A stretch of 44,562 nucleotides of DNA from Litchfieldella qijiaojingensis. Its GTDB lineage: Bacteria; Pseudomonadota; Gammaproteobacteria; Pseudomonadales; Halomonadaceae. Below are positions 42,564-44,562 of the stretch, in pieces (within the stretch, counting starts at the first letter, position 1; the number at the start of each line of letters is the position of its first letter). The notes beneath the pieces are model-generated. The model did no database searches, had not been told where the DNA came from, and was given only the letters and a program-made list of their open reading frames with translations. Position numbers and translations under genes: made by a program. Location: contig NZ_BMXS01000030.1 of NCBI RefSeq assembly GCF_014651875.1, forward strand, positions 1-44,562, read 5' to 3'.

Positions 42564-43136
42564 TCAGAACCGCAGAGGTCGTGCCGAGCGCGCTTTCAGG
42601 AAATTGCGATGGGCCCGTTTGAAGCGATCACCGTCACAGCGTTCGAGCCATTCGTAAGCCACCATGTCGGCACTCACCGCCACTGCCCCGGCGCTCGTGA
42701 CTCGGGCCATTGCCAGCCTGGTTTCCTCGCGCCGGCGGCTGGCGATGGCCTCCGTCAACCAATAGACTTCGTAGCCCGCTTCCAGCAAGCCAAGCGCTGT
42801 CTGTAACACGCAGATATGCGCCTCGGCTCCACACAGAATGATCTGCCGCCGCCCACACTCAGCCAGAACCCGTGCCAATACCGGGTCATCATGAGCACCG
42901 AAGTGCACTTTCGACCAGCGACGTGCATTGGATAGCGCCTCCAGCAAGCGTGGATCGCTGTCTCCCAATCCTTCGGGGTACTGCTCGGTCAGCCACACCG
43001 GCACTTCCAGATCCAGTGCCAATGCTCCCAGCCAGGCCGCTTCGTTGACGGCCTGATCGGCCCCATCGATGACCGGCAGCAGCTTGGACTGCAGATCCAC
43101 GATCATCACCAGACTACTTTCCCGCCTTATCCGCAT
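42564..43136 (-). CDS. Isochorismatase-family cysteine hydrolase
   Basis: A 190-residue hydrolase with the triad Asp14 (MIVDLQSKLLP), Lys76 (RWSKVHFG) and Cys109 (CGAEAHICVLQTALGL). PVWLTEQYPEGLG and DSDPRLL match the YcaC/nicotinamidase-like group. The substrate is unknown. Converges with yaaA. Confidence 0.87.
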   Translation of the reverse strand: MRIRRESSLVMIVDLQSKLLPVIDGADQAVNEAAWLGALALDLEVPVWLTEQYPEGLGDSDPRLLEALSNARRWSKVHFGAHDDPVLARVLAECGRRQIILCGAEAHICVLQTALGLLEAGYEVYWLTEAIASRRREETRLAMARVTSAGAVAVSADMVAYEWLERCDGDRFKRAHRNFLKARSARPLRF

Positions 43137-43229
43137 ATTCTTATCCCCTCTCTTATCCCCAGAGCCGAGAATAGCCGGTAAACTAAGAGACCTCGACTCT
43201 CGAGCACCAACACGGAGACATCCATCAAG

Positions 43230-44054
43230 ATGCGCAACCTCTTCATCATGTTGCTGGTGAGCATGCTGGGCTTCGGCCTCGCCATCGAGCATGCCGACGC
43301 CCGTCGCCTAGGTGGAGGCAAGAGCTTTGGCTCATATTCACGCTCCGCCAATACGACCTCTTCCACGCTTAACCGCACGGCGACCGCCCCACAGCGCCAA
43401 CCATCCAAAGGACTGTCCCGCTTTGCCGGCCCTTTTGCAGGCCTGCTCGCCGGTGGCCTGCTGGCCTCGCTGTTCTTCGGTGGCGCCTTCGATGAGCTGC
43501 GCCTGTTGGATATCCTACTGCTCGGCGGTGCTATCTGGCTTGCCTTCCGTATGTTCCGACGCCGGCGTCAACCCTCCCCGGCTTCAGGCCCACAGGGCTA
43601 TGCTCAACAGGACAACCGAACAAATGAGCAGCCGCTCCACGCCTTCACTGCAGCCGATCTCGGCAGTAGCGGCGTATCGGTGCATCCACCCTGGTTCGAC
43701 AAGGAGCGCTTCCTGGGCGGTGCCAAGGAGCATTTCATGACCCTGCAGCGGGCTTGGGACAACAACGACTTTTCTGGCATCCAGGAGTACGTCACCCCCG
43801 AGCTCTACAACGCGCTGCGCGAAGAGCGAGCCCGGCATCCAGCCAACAATCGTACTGAAATCGTGCGCCTTTTTGCTGAACTTGGCGATGTACGCGAGTA
43901 TGGCCAACATGCCGAAGCCTCGGTGATCTTTCACGGGATCATCGATGAGAATGGGGAACACAACGAATTCAACGAAATATGGCACTTGATGCGCGATATT
44001 CGAGATGGGGCTCCCTGGTACATTCAAGGCATCGAGCAAAATCCCTCCAACTGA
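43230..44054 (+). CDS. Tim44-like domain membrane protein
   Basis: The signal-like start (MRNLFIMLLVSMLGFGLAIEHADARRLGGGKSFG) is typical of bacterial Tim44-like proteins. It is followed by a Ser/Thr-rich linker, two hydrophobic segments (about 65-110, FAGPFAGLLAGGLLASLFF and LDILLLGGAIWLAF) and a C-terminal Tim44 domain (about 155-270; LQRAWDNNDFSGIQEYVTPELYNAL). 274 residues. The domain may bind lipid or membrane proteins; the function in bacteria is unknown. Confidence 0.88.
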   Translation: MRNLFIMLLVSMLGFGLAIEHADARRLGGGKSFGSYSRSANTTSSTLNRTATAPQRQPSKGLSRFAGPFAGLLAGGLLASLFFGGAFDELRLLDILLLGGAIWLAFRMFRRRRQPSPASGPQGYAQQDNRTNEQPLHAFTAADLGSSGVSVHPPWFDKERFLGGAKEHFMTLQRAWDNNDFSGIQEYVTPELYNALREERARHPANNRTEIVRLFAELGDVREYGQHAEASVIFHGIIDENGEHNEFNEIWHLMRDIRDGAPWYIQGIEQNPSN

Positions 44055-44086
44055 GAGACCTTGAGACACTCCTGGTAGCCAACGAT

Positions 44087-44115
44087 AAGAGGCCGGACAC
44101 TTCGCCCGGCCTCTT
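44087..44115 (+). terminator. Terminator after the Tim44-like gene
   Basis: A 10-base stem aagaggccgg / ccggcctctt with a 9-base loop lies 33 bases after the stop, between converging genes. The T-run is short on both strands. Confidence 0.65.
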
Positions 44116-44141
44116 CAGTCCGCCACTCAATAGATCAAGGG

Positions 44142-44339
44142 TCAGTTCTGCGCCTCTTCGGCAGACTCCTGAACATCTTCTCCCAGATCCTCCATACTCT
44201 CGCCGGCATCTTCCATCGCCTCATCGATGTTCTCGCCGGCTTCTTCGGCAGGGCCCTCATTGTCACAGGCCACTACCCCGCCCAGCATCAGGGCAATCAT
44301 CGATGCAAAACCCAATTTACGCAGCAAGCTCGCCTTCAT
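44142..44339 (-). CDS. Small acidic lipoprotein
   Basis: A 65-residue protein: a lipoprotein signal ending GGVVAC (Cys25), then a strongly acidic helical tail with repeated Glu-Ala/Glu-Asp pattern (ENIDEAMEDAGESMEDLGED). GGAGGAG lies ahead of the ATG. It resembles the small Glu/Ala-rich lipoproteins common in proteobacteria; function unknown. Confidence 0.75.
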   Translation of the reverse strand: MKASLLRKLGFASMIALMLGGVVACDNEGPAEEAGENIDEAMEDAGESMEDLGEDVQESAEEAQN

Positions 44340-44464
44340 CGCCGTCTCCTCCTGAGATCTCGATAACACCAATACCACCGCTTCTACCTTAGCGGGCCCA
44401 ACTTCGATTCTCCAGCCAAGACAGGCAAGTCTTTGTATCTCGAAGTATCTGCTTACCACAGATA

Positions 44465-44498
44465 CAAAAAAGCCCCGGGCGCTGGTCGAGCCCGGGGC
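44465..44498 (-). terminator. Terminator of a gene beyond the right edge
   Basis: gccccgggc (44472-44480) pairs with gcccggggc (44490-44498). On the minus strand the stem is followed by TTTTTT, so it ends a minus-strand transcript that enters from beyond the window. Confidence 0.8.
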
Positions 44499-44506
44499 CG
44501 CAAACA

Positions 44507-44541
44507 TGAAAAACCCCCGGCCTCGCGGGAGGCTGGGGGTT
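44507..44541 (-). terminator. Second terminator in tandem
   Basis: aaccccc and gggggtt close an inner cctc-gcg-ggagg-type stem, and on the minus strand TTTTT follows. Two strong terminators in a row suggest a highly transcribed gene (rRNA, tRNA or ribosomal protein) just outside the window. Confidence 0.75.
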
Positions 44542-44562
44542 CGAAGAGGTGCCTGACGATGA

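Overview
The window looks like a chromosomal segment of a halophilic gammaproteobacterium, most like Halomonas or a close relative (Halomonadaceae). This is inferred from the high GC of the core genes, the gene orders rpsP-rimM-trmD-rplS, hom-thrC and minC-minD-minE, a PhaB-type acetoacetyl-CoA reductase, and protein sequences that read as typical for that family. No database search was possible.

Region 1 (1-4510) is a visibly AT-richer accessory island. Read leftward from 3980 it encodes an M3-like zinc peptidase fused to a degenerate HlyC-type acyltransferase domain, a complete HlyC/RTX-type lysine acyltransferase (His23, Asp94), a 105-residue glycine-rich peptide with a microcin-like double-glycine leader, a small two-helix membrane protein, and a pair of M16 peptidase-like proteins (one membrane-anchored, one lipoprotein). 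I read this as a possible acylated-microcin or RiPP biosynthetic operon, apparently undescribed in this form. It is damaged: the last gene is cut off by an IS end (IS21-like), and the M16 gene has a frameshift in an A8 run. The other flank carries remnants of an IS1595-type transposase and of a YitT-type membrane protein.

Region 2 (4517-15120, minus strand) is core housekeeping: recJ, thrC, hom (with a 15-copy heptamer repeat between hom and thrC), dsbC, xerD, the ribosomal and tRNA-modification operon rpsP-rimM-trmD-rplS, and ffh. A 156-bp MITE-like element with a 4-bp target duplication sits upstream of ffh, before the divergent CcsA/YpjD-like gene.

Region 3 (15465-27342) holds a CcsA/YpjD-like protein, a CorC/HlyC-type CBS transporter, a TetR regulator translationally coupled to an MFS-PlsC fusion, an SRAP (YedK/HMCES) homologue that has lost all its known catalytic residues, a periplasmic pitrilysin-like M16 protease, exonuclease I and minCDE.

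Region 4 (27625-34575) holds a large DUF349 coiled-coil protein, phaB, an initiator tRNA-Met followed by decayed tRNA/terminator copies, a DUF3750 pseudogene, a CnoX/YbbN-like thioredoxin-TPR protein and a PatB/MalY-type aminotransferase. Region 5 (34619-44562) is a run of small plus-strand genes (membrane protein, thioesterase, YbaK, DUF501, LOG family, quinone reductase), then a DEDDh exonuclease, a Sel1-repeat protein, an aldo/keto reductase, yaaA, an isochorismatase-like hydrolase, a Tim44-like protein and a small acidic lipoprotein.
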